A stretch of 64,000 nucleotides of DNA from Sphingomonas echinoides ATCC 14820 (GTDB lineage Bacteria; Pseudomonadota; Alphaproteobacteria; Sphingomonadales; Sphingomonadaceae). The translations under genes and the position numbers were made by a program. Below are positions 17,575-26,463 of this stretch, one piece after another (position 1 is the stretch's first letter; each line of letters begins with the position of its first letter). Below the pieces are notes generated by a model. That model did not search any database and was not told where the DNA came from. It worked only from the letters and a program-made list of their open reading frames with translations. The stretch covers positions 137,339 to 201,338 of the forward strand of contig NZ_JH584235.1 of assembly GCF_000241465.1 (NCBI RefSeq), in the 5' to 3' direction.

Positions 17575-18749
17575 CGGCGGGTGAGTGCGTCGATCTCGGT
17601 TTCGCTCAGCCCGGCTTCGGCTAGCACCTCGCGGCTATGTTCGCCGAGCCGGGGCGGCGGGCGCCGAGGACCGGCGCCGTCCGGGTCCGCGGGAATGCGC
17701 TGCATCGGAAGGCCCGTCGGGTTGCCGACCGCGACCGGCTCGACGAACAGGCGCAATTCCCGCGCGACTGGCAGGTCGAGCGCTTCGGCGAGATCATTGA
17801 CACGGCCAGACGATATACCGTTCGCCCCCAGGAGCGTCAGCCACGTTGCAACGTCCTTTTCGGCAACGGCACTGCCGATCGCTTCGTCAAGCGCCTCGCG
17901 ATTGGCGATGCGCGCCGTCATCGTCGCGAATCGGTCGTCGGCCGCCAGCGCAGGCCGCTCAAGCGCTGCGCACAAGCGCGGGAACTGCGGTTCGCTCGCG
18001 GTGGCGATCATCACGAAGCCGTCGCTTGCCCGATAAACGCGATAGGGCGCGGCACTCGGCGCACCCGATCCGAGCTTGGGCGGCTGCTCGCCGGTCGCGA
18101 GCAACCCTTGAATCTGATGCGCGACGAGCGCGAAAGCGGATTCCATCAACGAGGACGTGACGCGTGTGCCGCCAGCGCCAGCCGCGCGTCGCGCCAGCGC
18201 CGCTTGGATGGCGATCGCACTCCACATGCCGGTCGTGACGTCGAGGATCGACGGCCCGGTGCGGACGGGCTCGGACCTGGGATGACCCGTCAGGCTCATG
18301 AGGCCCGACACCGCCTGGACGAGTGCATCGTAGCCCGGCATCGTCGCGCCGAGAGGCCCGTCGCCGAAAGCCGAGACGGTGCAACTGATGATCGCGGGAT
18401 TGGCGGCCGCGAATGCTTGGTGATCGAGACCGAGCTTCCCGGCGACGCCCGGCGGGAAGCTCTCGATCACGACGTCGGCGGTGGCGGCGAGCGTGAGCAC
18501 GGCAGCACGTCCGGCATCCGACTTGAGGTCGAGCAAGACGCTGCGCTTGTTGCGGTTCATCGCAAGGAAGACGGTGGCGTCGTCGTTCCATCGTGGCGGC
18601 AGCGCGCGGGTGTCGTCGCCATGTGGCGCGCGTTCGATCTTGATGACGTCGGCGCCGAGATCGGCAAGGATCAACGCGGCATAAGGTCCCGCGATATTCG
18701 TGCTCAGGTCGAGCACCCGTAGCCCGCGATACGTCGCTGCCGCGATCAT
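17571..18749 (-). CDS. CaiB/BaiF family III CoA transferase
   Basis: The 392-residue enzyme has the formyl-CoA transferase fold: LRVLDLSTNIAGPYAALILADLGADVIKIE near the N-terminus, RNKRSVLLDL, and the catalytic Asp141 in MPGYDALVQAVSGLM. It moves CoA from a donor thioester to a carboxylate without ATP. The ATG at 18749 overlaps the stop of the upstream MIP18-like gene (ATGA), so the two are translationally coupled. It ends a long minus-strand operon that starts at 25746. Confidence 0.9.
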   Translation of the reverse strand: MIAAATYRGLRVLDLSTNIAGPYAALILADLGADVIKIERAPHGDDTRALPPRWNDDATVFLAMNRNKRSVLLDLKSDAGRAAVLTLAATADVVIESFPPGVAGKLGLDHQAFAAANPAIISCTVSAFGDGPLGATMPGYDALVQAVSGLMSLTGHPRSEPVRTGPSILDVTTGMWSAIAIQAALARRAAGAGGTRVTSSLMESAFALVAHQIQGLLATGEQPPKLGSGAPSAAPYRVYRASDGFVMIATASEPQFPRLCAALERPALAADDRFATMTARIANREALDEAIGSAVAEKDVATWLTLLGANGISSGRVNDLAEALDLPVARELRLFVEPVAVGNPTGLPMQRIPADPDGAGPRRPPPRLGEHSREVLAEAGLSETEIDALTRR

Positions 18750-19036
18750 GCGTCGCCCATGCGGTCTGGCGTCCACAATTCGGTGAGCGTCTGGTTGACG
18801 ACGACGCTGGTGATACCGGGCAGGTCGTTCAGCACGTCGGCGATATAGCCCTGCATCGAGGAGAAATGCACGCAAGCGGTGTCGGTCAGGCACAGTGTGA
18901 CGGTCGCGCGGCCGTCCTCGACCTCGATCGCCTCGATGAGGCCCATCGCGCCGAGCGTCGTGGGACGACCCATCGCAAACGCGCACGGCTCGGGTATCGC
19001 GGCGACCCGTTCACGGATGCGATCGACGACACTCAT
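18746..19036 (-). CDS. MIP18/DUF59-family protein (PaaD-like)
   Basis: The 96-residue protein resembles the MIP18 family: LGAMGLIEAIEVEDGRATVTLCLTD, then GYIADVLNDLPGITSVVV. Relatives such as PaaD and SufT help place Fe-S clusters or accompany multicomponent oxygenases. It is wedged by 4-base overlaps between an amidohydrolase and a CoA-transferase gene, so it is made with them. A role in maturing the Rieske oxygenase encoded at 29467 is possible but not shown. Confidence 0.72.
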   Translation of the reverse strand: MSVVDRIRERVAAIPEPCAFAMGRPTTLGAMGLIEAIEVEDGRATVTLCLTDTACVHFSSMQGYIADVLNDLPGITSVVVNQTLTELWTPDRMGDA

Positions 19037-20106
19037 GCAGGCACGTTCGTTGTGCGTAGCGCCGACCATGGTTCCGGAATTCCGGCAGCGCGCTCGCGTG
19101 CGAAGGCGTCGTCTGCGGTGGCCGCGATGACGGCGGCTGGATCGAGTCCATGAAGGCGAAGCGCATTGTCGCCGAGGATATTGGCGCGGTCGCGGTCTGT
19201 GAGCGGCTCGATGCCGAATTCGTCGAGATGCGCGTCGGCGAACTGATAGCCGTCGAACGCCGCGAGGAGCGGCGCGGGGTGGGCGAGGTTATTGCCGCTG
19301 GCGAACAGCAGCCGGTCCGAACCCACCGCCTGGATCAATCTGCCCATCACCTTGTCGAACACCCGCGGCTTGACGAGGATGTAGGAGAAGGTCGTCTCGA
19401 GCGTCAGATACAGATTGGGATGGCGGCGCATTAATTCGATGGTCTGGTCGAGGAACGCGGTGCCGCCATGCACCATCTCGAAGGTCATGTCGGAAAAGCG
19501 CGCGAGCGGCGAATCCATGTCGTCGATATCGAATGCCGAGCGCGGCGCGGGCTCGAGCCACAATGCCTTGTGAATGGCGACGCGCGTAATCCCCATCTCG
19601 CGCGCGGCTTCGAGCAGGGGGGTGGCGAAGTCTTCGCCGTCGAGCCGCCAGCCGGTCGCCTGATTGTCGTAATAGAGCGCCGGGTACAGCTTCAGCCCGT
19701 CGACCCCGAAGGTATCGACCTGACGTCGCAACTCGTCGATCGCGCCCTTGCCGATCGGCGTGCCGACCGTGGCGTAGAGGCGAAAGCGATCGGGGTGCCG
19801 GTCGCGCAGGGCCGCGGCACGGTCGGGATCGGTGACGTTGCCGGTCGTGAAGCCGAGACAGGGCAGCGAATGGATGACGGCTAGGTCGACCGGGCTTTCG
19901 ACAAACTCGGCTGCGGCGAGCGCGTCGAAACTGATGTCGCTGAAGATCTCGCCGTCGGTCAGCTCGTAGCGGCGATTGGCGTCGTCGAGCGACAGCTTGT
20001 GCGAGGCATGAACCGCGTCGAGCTGCGCCCGTGCGGCCGGGTTCTGGTTTTCCGGCGACAGGTTCCACGGATGGAACACCGCATCGACGATGACCCGGCG
20101 CGTCAC
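19033..20106 (-). CDS. Amidohydrolase-2 (ACMSD-like) family protein
   Basis: The 357-residue TIM-barrel protein follows the amidohydrolase_2 pattern (GVDGLKLYPALYYD, VAIHKALWLEP, LYLTLETTFSYI, RLLFASGNNLAHP, LTDRDRANILGDNALRLHGL). Enzymes of this group are metal-dependent decarboxylases or hydrolases of cyclic acids. The N-terminal HxH metal motif is not obvious here (VDAVFHPWNLS), so the metal site may be altered. It starts at a GTG that overlaps the upstream crotonase stop and ends in an ATGA overlap with the DUF59 gene. Confidence 0.75.
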   Translation of the reverse strand: MTRRVIVDAVFHPWNLSPENQNPAARAQLDAVHASHKLSLDDANRRYELTDGEIFSDISFDALAAAEFVESPVDLAVIHSLPCLGFTTGNVTDPDRAAALRDRHPDRFRLYATVGTPIGKGAIDELRRQVDTFGVDGLKLYPALYYDNQATGWRLDGEDFATPLLEAAREMGITRVAIHKALWLEPAPRSAFDIDDMDSPLARFSDMTFEMVHGGTAFLDQTIELMRRHPNLYLTLETTFSYILVKPRVFDKVMGRLIQAVGSDRLLFASGNNLAHPAPLLAAFDGYQFADAHLDEFGIEPLTDRDRANILGDNALRLHGLDPAAVIAATADDAFARERAAGIPEPWSALRTTNVPA

Positions 20107-20906
20107 GACGGTTTCTTGTTGTAGACGGGCGCGCGTTTCTCGAGCGCCGCGCCAACGCCTTCACGCAAGTCGTCGGAATAGCTCAGCGTGGCGACTCCCC
20201 AGAAGCTTGCGTTCATCGATCCGACCAGGGTCATGTGCCAGCTCTCGCGCAGTTGCTGCTTGGTCGCTTCGATCGCGAGGCGCGGACGCTCGGCGATCCG
20301 CGCCGCCAGTGCCACGGCTTCAGCGACGAGTTCGTCGGCCGGGACGACGCGGTTGAACAGTCCCATCGCGAGCGCTTGCGCCGCATCGTAAAGGTCGCCG
20401 GTCAGGGCCATTTCGGCGGCCAGGCCCGAGCCCACCAGCCGCGGCAGGAAATAGGTGCCGCCATTGCCGGGGTTGAGGCCGAGCTTGATATAGGTCTCGC
20501 CGACCTTCGCGCGGTCCGAGCCTAGTCGGATGTCGCAAGCGAGAGCCAGGTCGAGCCCGCCGGCGGTCGCGCCGCCATTGACTGCGGCGATCACCGGCAG
20601 GCGGCTTGAGACGAGGCGCTGCGTGACGGGCCACAGGACGCGCGCGTTATAGGGTTCCTGCGTCTGGGCCTGGGTATCGGCCAGATAAGTGGCGAACTCG
20701 ACGAGGTCTGCGCCGGCGCAGAATTGCTTGCCGGCGCCGGTCAGCACGAGCACGCGCACGCTGGTGTCGATTTCGAGCGTGTTGAGCGCATGGATCAAGT
20801 CCGCGGCCATCTCTGGAACCACGCCGTTGCCGCGCTCCGGTCGATTGAGCGTGATCATCGCCACACCGTCGGCGGGGCGGTCGAGCAGGATCGTGTCGTA
20901 GTCCAT
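20103..20906 (-). CDS. Enoyl-CoA hydratase/isomerase (crotonase) family protein
   Basis: The 267-residue crotonase has the oxyanion-hole motifs GKQFCAGADL and NGGATAGGLDLALACD. The first catalytic Glu of classical hydratases is replaced by Asp (GGLDLAL) and the second falls on a Tyr (YIKLGLNPGNGG), so it may be an isomerase, hydrolase or C-C lyase rather than a hydratase. It begins two bases after the stop of the thiolase gene upstream. Confidence 0.82.
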   Translation of the reverse strand: MDYDTILLDRPADGVAMITLNRPERGNGVVPEMAADLIHALNTLEIDTSVRVLVLTGAGKQFCAGADLVEFATYLADTQAQTQEPYNARVLWPVTQRLVSSRLPVIAAVNGGATAGGLDLALACDIRLGSDRAKVGETYIKLGLNPGNGGTYFLPRLVGSGLAAEMALTGDLYDAAQALAMGLFNRVVPADELVAEAVALAARIAERPRLAIEATKQQLRESWHMTLVGSMNASFWGVATLSYSDDLREGVGAALEKRAPVYNKKPS

Positions 20907-20908
20907 GA

Positions 20909-22075
20909 TCAGACCTTGCGAAGAATCGAGGCGACCGCAAGCGCATAGCTGCCGTCGAGCCAGCCGCCGCCGTTGACCGCGAGCGCTTGGCGCGCGCCCG
21001 CGACCTGCCGCCCGTTCGCCTGGCCGCGCAGCTGCACCACGAGCTCGACGATCTGGGCGCAGCCCGTCGCGCCCAGCGGATGGCCGCGGCTGAGCAAGCC
21101 GCCGCTGGTGTTGACCGGCGTGCGGCCGCCGATGTCGGTGGCGCCTTCGCGGATCAGCACATGCCCTTCGCCTTCGGCGCACAGTCCGACTTCGGCATAT
21201 TGCATGAGCTCGGCCGGCGCCGCCGCATCGTGCAGTTCCATCAGGTCGAAATCCTCGGGACCGATGCCGGCAGCTTCATAGGCGATGGCGACCGCGTCGC
21301 GTACCGGATTGCCGCGGGCGCCAGACGCGATCCGCGTCGTCACGAGCTCGACCGCGTCGGCGCCCCGCGCCTTGGCATAATCTTCCGAGCAGATAAGGAG
21401 CGCAGCCGCCCCGTCCGTCGTCGGCGAGCACATCGGCAGGGTCAGCGGCGCGACGATCATCCGCGCGTTGAGCACGTCGTCGAGCGATTGCGGCGCGCGG
21501 AGATGCGCGTTCGGATTGTGCGCCGCGTTCTTGCGGTTCTTGACGGCGACCCGCGCAAAGTCCGCCGGGTCGGCACCGTAGGTGTCGAGATAGCGCTGGG
21601 CTACTTCGGCGTAGAAATCCATCAGCAGCGAATTGGCGCTCATCTGGCCCGGCTCGGCCTCGCCGATGTCCTCGATGTCGGTGGATCCGCGCAGCGCGTT
21701 GAACGGGCGCGACTTGTCGGCATGGTTGAGCTGCTCGGCACCGATCACCATCACCGCCTTGGCGGCACCGCTTGCGATCGCCTCATAGCCGATGCTGAGC
21801 GCCGATCCTCCCGACGCGCACGCATTCTCGACGTTGATCAGTGCGGCTCCATTGAGGGCGTGGCGGCGCAACGCGACCTGGCCGCGGATCATCTCCTGCT
21901 GCGTGACGATCCCTGCCACCGCGTTGCCGAAATAGACTCGCTCGATATCGGCGGCGTCGGCCTTGGCATCGTCGATCGCGGCGTCGACGGCCTCGATTGC
22001 GAGGTTGCGTACGCCCATGCCGAGATGTTTGCCGAAGTGCGTCATGCCGACGCCCGCTACCATCACGCGATTCAT
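20909..22075 (-). CDS. SCP-x/thiolase-family protein
   Basis: The 388-residue protein is a thiolase-superfamily member of the lipid-transfer/SCP-x type. The nucleophile Cys86 is present (NVENACASGGSALSIG), as are LMELHDAAAPAELMQY and the C-terminal GGLLSRGHPLGATG with the active-site His. It would cleave a 3-ketoacyl-CoA by thiolysis, removing acetyl- or propionyl-CoA. Its ATG overlaps the stop of the acyl-CoA ligase gene. Confidence 0.87.
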   Translation of the reverse strand: MNRVMVAGVGMTHFGKHLGMGVRNLAIEAVDAAIDDAKADAADIERVYFGNAVAGIVTQQEMIRGQVALRRHALNGAALINVENACASGGSALSIGYEAIASGAAKAVMVIGAEQLNHADKSRPFNALRGSTDIEDIGEAEPGQMSANSLLMDFYAEVAQRYLDTYGADPADFARVAVKNRKNAAHNPNAHLRAPQSLDDVLNARMIVAPLTLPMCSPTTDGAAALLICSEDYAKARGADAVELVTTRIASGARGNPVRDAVAIAYEAAGIGPEDFDLMELHDAAAPAELMQYAEVGLCAEGEGHVLIREGATDIGGRTPVNTSGGLLSRGHPLGATGCAQIVELVVQLRGQANGRQVAGARQALAVNGGGWLDGSYALAVASILRKV

Positions 22076-23658
22076 GCCTGCGCCTCCACCGGGGCGCCGC
22101 CGCCGATCCTGCTGTCGTGTCCCTGCCAATATTTCTCGCGCACTTCGCGGCGCAGGATCTTGCCGTAACCGCTGACCGGCAGCGCCTTGACGAAATCGAC
22201 CGCCTTGGGCTTCTTGTATCCGGCCAGATGGTCGGCGCAGTGGGCGATGATGTCCTTGGCGCTGACCTGCGCGCCCGGCTCGGTCACGACCACGGCATGC
22301 ACGGCTTCGCCCCAATAGGGATCGGGAATACCGACCACGCACACGTTCGCGACAGCGGGATGCCGGACGATGATTTCCTCGACCTCGCGGGGATAGACGT
22401 TGTTGCCGCCGGAGATGATCATGTCCTTGGCGCGGTCGAGCAGGAAGAGGTAGCCAGCGTCGTCGAACATCCCGATATCGCCGGTATGCAGCCATCCCCC
22501 GCGTAGCGCTTCGGCCGATGCCTCCGGATTGTTCCAGTATCCCGGCATCACGACGTCGCCGCGCACGACGACTTCGCCGGCTTCGCCAGGGGGCAGGGGG
22601 TTGTCATCCTCATCGACGCAATGCGCCTCGACGTCGGTGCGGATCTGCCCGGCCGACCCGATCCGCGGGTCGTCGGCGTCGAGCAGTTCCTGATGCCGCC
22701 GCGCGGTCATGCCGGTGATCGTGATCGGTGCCTCGCCCTGACCGAACAGTTGCACGAACACCGGACCGAACGCCGCGATCGCGCGGCGCAAATGCACGAC
22801 ATGGATCGGTGCGCCGCCATAGGTGATCGCGTTGAGCGAGCTCAGGTCATAGGCGCCGGGCTCGAACTCATCGAGCATCTTGATGATCTGGGTCGGTGCG
22901 AGAAAGGCGACATGACCGACCCGATGCCGCTCGATCGTCGCGAACAGCGACTTGGGCTCGAAGCTGGCGGGTTCGAGAATTACCTGCGTCGCGCCGCGCG
23001 CGATTGCCGGAAGCGCCACGATGCCGCTCCCGTGCGACATCGGCGCGGCGTGCAGTACGACCTCGCCGGGCTGGATGTTATGGAGGTCGGCGAGGTAGTT
23101 CATCACCACGCAGCGCACCATCCGGTGGTTCCAGATCGCACCCTTCGGGCGCCCGGTGGTACCCGACGTGTAGAAGAGCCAGCACGGATCGGTAGCCTCG
23201 ACGTCGACGGCGCTACTCAGTGCGTAGCGGGCGTCGGTCAGATCGTCATATGGCGACGCGCCATCGGCCGGCTCGAGACAGAAGCGGTGCGCCAGTCCCT
23301 CGAACGCATCGATCGCGTCGGCGATGCCTGCTTGGTACTCGGCACCGTGCACCAGCACCTTCGCGCCCGAATTGGCGACGATATAGGCCATTTCGCGCGG
23401 GTGGAGCCGGGCGTTGATCGGCACGACGACAAGACCGCCGGCGAAGCAGCCGTATATGACCTCGAGGATCCGGGGCGAATTGGCGAGGCAGAACGCCACG
23501 CGATCGCCCGGCTTGCATCCCAGGCGATGGAGGTTGCCGGCAATCGCCAGGGCCCGGGCATGAAAATCGCGATACCCGACGACCTCGTCACCGTGGATCA
23601 GCGCCGGCGCGTCGCCGCGCTGGCGTGCCGCCTTGTCGAGGAACGCGAAGCTGTTCAC
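22072..23658 (-). CDS. AMP-dependent acyl-CoA ligase
   Basis: The 528-residue ANL enzyme has the motifs LFYTSGTTGRPKGAIWNHRM, TYGGAPIH, WLHTGDIGMFDDAGYLFLLDRAKDMI and VSGYGKILRREVRE (adenylation Lys). It activates an acid to its CoA ester. The GTG start at 23658 overlaps the stop of the DUF35 gene (GTGA); a frame continuing to 23739 would overlap that gene and has no support. Confidence 0.9.
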   Translation of the reverse strand: MNSFAFLDKAARQRGDAPALIHGDEVVGYRDFHARALAIAGNLHRLGCKPGDRVAFCLANSPRILEVIYGCFAGGLVVVPINARLHPREMAYIVANSGAKVLVHGAEYQAGIADAIDAFEGLAHRFCLEPADGASPYDDLTDARYALSSAVDVEATDPCWLFYTSGTTGRPKGAIWNHRMVRCVVMNYLADLHNIQPGEVVLHAAPMSHGSGIVALPAIARGATQVILEPASFEPKSLFATIERHRVGHVAFLAPTQIIKMLDEFEPGAYDLSSLNAITYGGAPIHVVHLRRAIAAFGPVFVQLFGQGEAPITITGMTARRHQELLDADDPRIGSAGQIRTDVEAHCVDEDDNPLPPGEAGEVVVRGDVVMPGYWNNPEASAEALRGGWLHTGDIGMFDDAGYLFLLDRAKDMIISGGNNVYPREVEEIIVRHPAVANVCVVGIPDPYWGEAVHAVVVTEPGAQVSAKDIIAHCADHLAGYKKPKAVDFVKALPVSGYGKILRREVREKYWQGHDSRIGGGAPVEAQA

Positions 23659-24041
23659 TCGGCGTGCCCGAAATTGGCGTAGGTCTTGTCCCGCGCGGGC
23701 TGGAACGTCACGCGCTGGTCGCAAGCATAGCTTGCCCATTCGCCATCTTCATCGGGTGCCATCCGCCCCAGCAGCTGCACGCCTTCGTCGAGTTTGACGA
23801 TACCCAGCGCGTAGGGGATCTCCTGCTCGAAGCCCTCCGGGCCCCCGGCGCGCAGCACCGTGACGCTCATCAGCGTCCCCGTTCCTGCCGCCTTCTGCCA
23901 TCCGAGATCGTCGGACTGGCAATGCGGACAGGCGTAGCGCGGATACATGTTGAGCTGTTGGCAGCTGTTGCACTTCTGCAGGAGAAGGTCGCCAGCGGCG
24001 AGGCCGTCGCGAAAGCCCTGGATGATCGGAGAATTCGCCAT
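23655..24041 (-). CDS. DUF35 zinc-ribbon/OB-fold protein (ChsH2-DUF35-like)
   Basis: The 128-residue protein has a rubredoxin-like zinc ribbon (CNSCQQLNMYPRYACPHC) followed by an OB fold (GTLMSVTVLRAGG). DUF35 proteins pair with thiolase-like enzymes; in actinobacterial steroid side-chain degradation the Ltp2-DUF35 pair is an aldolase. Here it lies three bases downstream of a thiolase-like gene that lacks the nucleophilic Cys, which suggests the same kind of partnership. Confidence 0.85.
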   Translation of the reverse strand: MANSPIIQGFRDGLAAGDLLLQKCNSCQQLNMYPRYACPHCQSDDLGWQKAAGTGTLMSVTVLRAGGPEGFEQEIPYALGIVKLDEGVQLLGRMAPDEDGEWASYACDQRVTFQPARDKTYANFGHAE

Positions 24042-24044
24042 CGT

Positions 24045-25265
24045 TCAGCCCTCCACCCGCTCGAGAAGCAGGACCTGTGCGTCCATGTAGGTGCCGCCGG
24101 TGCCGCCGATGATCGCGCGACGGCAGCCCTCGACCTGCCTGGGTTGCTCGGCGCGGTGCAGGAGCTGCCGCACCCCTTCGACCAGCAGGGCAGTGCCGCC
24201 ACCGACACCGGTGTGACCGGCGGACAGCAGGCCGCCATTGGTGTTGACCGGCAGCTTGCCGCCGGGATCGCCATTGCCCGCGGCGAACCAGCGCGCGCCT
24301 TCGCCCTTGGGACAAAGTCCGAGACCCTCCATCGCGATCGTGGTCACCGCGGCATAGCTGTCATAGACTTGCGCCAGGTCGGCGTCCTCGGGCCCCCAGC
24401 CCGACTGGGCGTAGGCGCGTTCGGCGGCGAGCGGCCAGCCCAGCACCGACAGGTTGGTTTCCTGGCCGATGCTGTAATGGCTGACGCAACCGCCCGAGCC
24501 GGCGATGCGAACGCTCTCGGTGAGGCCGCGTTTCCTGGCGTTCTCGGCGCTCGTCATCACGAACGCCACGGCGCCGTCGGCGAGCGGCGGGCATTCGAGT
24601 GCGTGGAGCGGATCGGAAATCATCTTGGACGCGAGGATTTGCTCGACCGTCAGGTCCTTGTCCTTGAACATGGCATTGGGGTTGAGGCGCGCCCACTTGC
24701 GCAGCGTGACGCACACCGACGCCATTTCCTCAGCGGTCGAACCGGTATCGTGCATGTAGCGCTGCGTGATCAGCCCGCCGACGGCGTTGAATTGCAGCCC
24801 CGTCACTTGCTCCCACTCCTGCGGGATGCCGTTCTTCGACAAAGCGGTGACCATCTCGGCCAGGTTCGCCGACCCCCAGCGCTCGCAATGCAGGACGAGG
24901 ACCGTCTTCGCGTGTCCGGCAGTGATCAGGCCAGCGGCGGATCGCACGGCGTTGTCGCTCGTCGACCCCCCCGAATGGATCATGAGGCTCGCCTTGGCAT
25001 GGCGATTGAGCCCGAGCTCCTCGACCATCCGCGAGAAGACGAGGTCGGCCTGGTCCGCGAACCCGTGGAGGTTGGGGATGAGGAGGATGGTGTCGACATC
25101 CTTGGGCGCCATCCCGGCGTCCTTGAGCGCCAGGATGGCGACCTTGGTCAGATCGCCGATGAAGTTGCGGTCCGGATATCGGCCCGAAGGGATCTCGCCC
25201 ACGCCGACGAAAACCGGATCGTTGGGCTGTCCGGCATCGACATAGCTCGGCCATTGTTCAGCCAT
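24045..25265 (-). CDS. Thiolase-like protein lacking the nucleophilic Cys (possible aldolase)
   Basis: The 406-residue thiolase-fold protein has normal C-terminal motifs (YDSYAAVTTIAMEGLGLCPKGEGARW, GGLLSAGHTGVGG). Where thiolases have CASGG it reads I96-H-S-G-G, so the acyl-accepting Cys is missing. Ltp-type aldolases also lack it. With the DUF35 gene directly downstream, a retro-aldol C-C cleavage of a branched hydroxyacyl-CoA is a reasonable prediction. ATG 25265 overlaps the MaoC stop by eight bases. Confidence 0.83.
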   Translation of the reverse strand: MAEQWPSYVDAGQPNDPVFVGVGEIPSGRYPDRNFIGDLTKVAILALKDAGMAPKDVDTILLIPNLHGFADQADLVFSRMVEELGLNRHAKASLMIHSGGSTSDNAVRSAAGLITAGHAKTVLVLHCERWGSANLAEMVTALSKNGIPQEWEQVTGLQFNAVGGLITQRYMHDTGSTAEEMASVCVTLRKWARLNPNAMFKDKDLTVEQILASKMISDPLHALECPPLADGAVAFVMTSAENARKRGLTESVRIAGSGGCVSHYSIGQETNLSVLGWPLAAERAYAQSGWGPEDADLAQVYDSYAAVTTIAMEGLGLCPKGEGARWFAAGNGDPGGKLPVNTNGGLLSAGHTGVGGGTALLVEGVRQLLHRAEQPRQVEGCRRAIIGGTGGTYMDAQVLLLERVEG

Positions 25266-25746
25266 TGGCGGTCTCCTTCGGGCGGCGCTTGGCAAGCATG
25301 AATTGCTGGAACACCATCACTTCCTCATCGCGTTGGTTGCGCACAGAATAATTGACACCGATCGTGCCGTATTTCGGGTTGTCGCCGGCGGTCAGCTCGA
25401 TCACTTCGGCGTGGACGCTGAGCGTGTCGCCGGCGATCACCGGCTTGGTCGCGCGCAGCGAACGGATCTCGAGCAGCGCGGTGATCGCGTCGCCGTAGAA
25501 ACCGCTCAGCCCGACCAGGCCCACCGCCACGGTGAAGGTGAAAGGGCCATGCGCGATGCGCGTGCCGAACCGCGTCTTCTTGGCGGCCTCTTCGTCGATG
25601 TGGAGCGGATAATAGTCGCCCGTCAGCTCGGCGAAATTGCCGATCGCACTATTGTCGATCGTCCGGCCGCGCGTGATCACGACATCGCCGAGTTCGAAAT
25701 CGTCGAAGAATTTTTCCTGCGGGTCGTGGAAAATCCGACTGCTCAC
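25258..25746 (-). CDS. MaoC-like hydratase/dehydratase
   Basis: The 162-residue hotdog protein carries the MaoC hydratase-2 motif GDYYPLHIDEEAAKKTRFGTRIAHG, with the catalytic Asp and His. It hydrates enoyl-CoA esters or performs a related dehydration. The GTG at 25746 is preceded by GGGAGC; the frame to 25785 would cross the operator. It is the first gene of the operon down to 17571. Confidence 0.87.
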   Translation of the reverse strand: MSSRIFHDPQEKFFDDFELGDVVITRGRTIDNSAIGNFAELTGDYYPLHIDEEAAKKTRFGTRIAHGPFTFTVAVGLVGLSGFYGDAITALLEIRSLRATKPVIAGDTLSVHAEVIELTAGDNPKYGTIGVNYSVRNQRDEEVMVFQQFMLAKRRPKETANG

Positions 25747-25756
25747 AAAAGCTCCC

Positions 25757-25771
25757 AAACAACTGTTCGTT
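25757..25771. promoter_or_regulatory. Operator at the MaoC operon promoter
   Basis: AAACAACTGTTCGTT (inverse AACGAACAGTTGTTT) differs by one base from the site before the TonB receptor (13493-13507). It lies 11 bases upstream of the MaoC start and 55 bases from the 3' end of the TetR gene. Confidence 0.65.
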
Positions 25772-25825
25772 TTTTCGTGCCGCAAGCGCGTCCGCTCGTC
25801 AAGCTTTCGTAGCGCACCGCCGGCG

Positions 25826-26446
25826 TCAGCGCCGGACGTAAAGTCCCGACAGCAGCGAGTCGGCCATCATGTCGCCGACCTGCGAGGCGGTGGCCGGGCC
25901 GTCCGCCGAATACCATTCCGGCGTCCAGTTGAGCGCGCCGAGAATCGTGAGGACGGCGATCCGCTTGTTCAACGTCTTCTCGAACACGCCTTCGGCCACG
26001 CCGGCCTCGAAGATCTGGACGAACGCGCGCTCGTAACGGCGGCGGTGCTCGATCGCGGTGGCGAGGTTTTCGTCGCTGAGAAAGCGCCACTGGTGGAACA
26101 CGACGAGCGACCGTTCGGGATTTTGCGCCACCACTTCGACGTGCGCGCGGATCGCCCGGCGCAGCCGCTCCTCGGCCGCCAGCGGGAGGTTCACGATCGG
26201 TTCGACTGCCGAGAGGAAACCGTTAATACCGGCATCGACGATCTCGACCAGCAAAGTTTCCTTGCTGTCGATATGGGCATAGAGGCTGCCAGCCAGCACG
26301 CCGACTTCCTTCGCGATGTCGCGCATCGACGTGCCGGTATAGCCTTGCTGTCCGAACAATTTGATCGTCGCGTTCAGAATCGATGACCGAGGATGCAGCG
26401 GTTCGCCCGCTACCGCCTTGGCCTTGGCTTGAGGCGCCCGACTCAT
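25826..26446 (-). CDS. TetR-family transcriptional regulator
   Basis: The 206-residue regulator has a TetR helix-turn-helix (ILNATIKLFGQQGYTGTSMRDIAKEVGVLAGSLYAHIDSKETLLVEIV) and a helical ligand domain. The ATG at 26446 starts the normal TetR length; the open frame continues further up into the acyl-CoA dehydrogenase gene. It sits 17 bases after that gene and is probably co-transcribed with it. TetR repressors of acyl-CoA pathways bind palindromes such as the AACAAAC..GTTTGTT sites seen nearby, so it is my first candidate for their regulator. Confidence 0.87.
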   Translation of the reverse strand: MSRAPQAKAKAVAGEPLHPRSSILNATIKLFGQQGYTGTSMRDIAKEVGVLAGSLYAHIDSKETLLVEIVDAGINGFLSAVEPIVNLPLAAEERLRRAIRAHVEVVAQNPERSLVVFHQWRFLSDENLATAIEHRRRYERAFVQIFEAGVAEGVFEKTLNKRIAVLTILGALNWTPEWYSADGPATASQVGDMMADSLLSGLYVRR

Positions 26447-26463
26447 CGCATTGCTCGTGGCAT

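Noticed and set aside
23625-25301. 558-codon plus-strand frame
   Set aside because: Antisense to the DUF35 and thiolase-like genes, which have clear motifs and tight overlaps.
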